A DNA stretch of 64,000 bases, from positions 5,777,501-5,841,500 of the forward strand of contig JAVTVJ010000032.1 of NCBI GenBank assembly GCA_034509425.1. The letters run 5' to 3'. Shown one piece after another: positions 63,801 through 64,000 of the stretch; the stretch's first letter is position 1, and the number at the start of each line of letters is the position of its first letter. Origin of the DNA: Eopsaltria australis (Eukaryota > Chordata > Aves > Passeriformes > Petroicidae). The notes under the pieces are model-generated. The model made no database searches and was not told the origin of the DNA. It saw nothing but the letters and a program-made list of their open reading frames with translations. The position numbers and the translations under genes are program-made.

Positions 63801-64000
63801 AGCCTTACCCTGGGAGTTGATTAGCTGATGTATTTGGAGAAGTATGAAGTTTGCCTGATTTTCTTGGCTTCATATGAGTCATTAAGAAAAAATTGTGATG
63901 ACCCTTACTTTTTGTTAATGGTCATGTGGTTTACTAGCTGTAAGCATATATATCATGATGCTTATGTACAAGACATCTTTATGACTGATATGGTCTTCTT
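60833..64000 (+). other. FARP1: Presumed FARP1 intron 1, end of window, no gene seen
   Basis: AT-rich intron up to the window edge. I specifically looked for the FARP1 start exon (N-terminal region ahead of the FERM domain) and did not find it. The + frames at 62,930-63,250 and 63,247-63,564 have no recognisable similarity and no splice borders that I can support. Confidence 0.6.

Noticed and set aside
25359..64000. FARP1 coding exons within the window
   Set aside because: I searched for the N-terminal FARP1 segment and FERM-domain motifs in all + frames and found none. The FARP1 label therefore rests on gene order and the CpG island only.
1..64000. CRISPR array, rRNA, tRNA, tRNA-headed SINE or viral gene
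   Set aside because: No regularly spaced direct repeats, no rRNA or tRNA signature boxes, no tRNA-like SINE head and no recognisable retroviral or viral protein motif was seen in either strand.

Overview
This window is vertebrate nuclear DNA, almost certainly from a bird. Three points support this. Several CR1 LINE 3' ends carry the avian tail, including the ATTCTATGATTCTRTGATT-type terminus. Repeat density is low for a vertebrate. Spliced exons with GT/AG borders encode the C-terminus of importin-5, with short introns. I cannot tell which bird order this is.

Positions 1-about 10,870 hold the 3' part of IPO5 on the + strand. There are five coding exons (1591-1713, 2280-2499, 5738-5966, 7453-7594, 10163-10249), whose phases join without a break into 266 residues ending ...RELLNSA-stop. 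A 3' UTR with two good poly(A) signals follows. The intron before the first exon carries an internally deleted CR1. From about 10,870 to 24,590 the DNA is AT-rich and intergenic, with no gene I can support and only degraded repeats and homopolymers.

A strong CpG island lies at about 24,590-25,965. It contains a plausible first exon ending at a GTAAGG donor (25,358/25,359), two overlapping short upstream reading frames, and a (GGGAC)10 pentanucleotide array. From the vertebrate gene order IPO5-FARP1-STK24, the best guess is that this is the FARP1 promoter and non-coding first exon, transcribed +. That assignment rests on synteny, since no FARP1 coding exon is visible. The rest of the window (25,359-64,000) would then be FARP1 intron 1.

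Inside that presumed intron I found several things: an ancient inverted CR1/L3-like LINE with readable reverse-transcriptase sequence (45,450-46,200); two avian CR1 3' ends (53,248-53,396 and 59,605-59,665); a GC-rich patch with an almost uninterrupted 261-codon minus-strand frame (53,294-54,076); a minus-strand stretch that looks like a terminal exon and 3' UTR (about 55,465-55,990); a fresh 48-bp tandem duplication (59,214-59,309); a 32-T homopolymer; and two good inverted repeats near 60 kb. Nothing points to a bacterial-type system, a CRISPR array, rRNA or tRNA. IPO5 is the only gene shown directly by its protein sequence.
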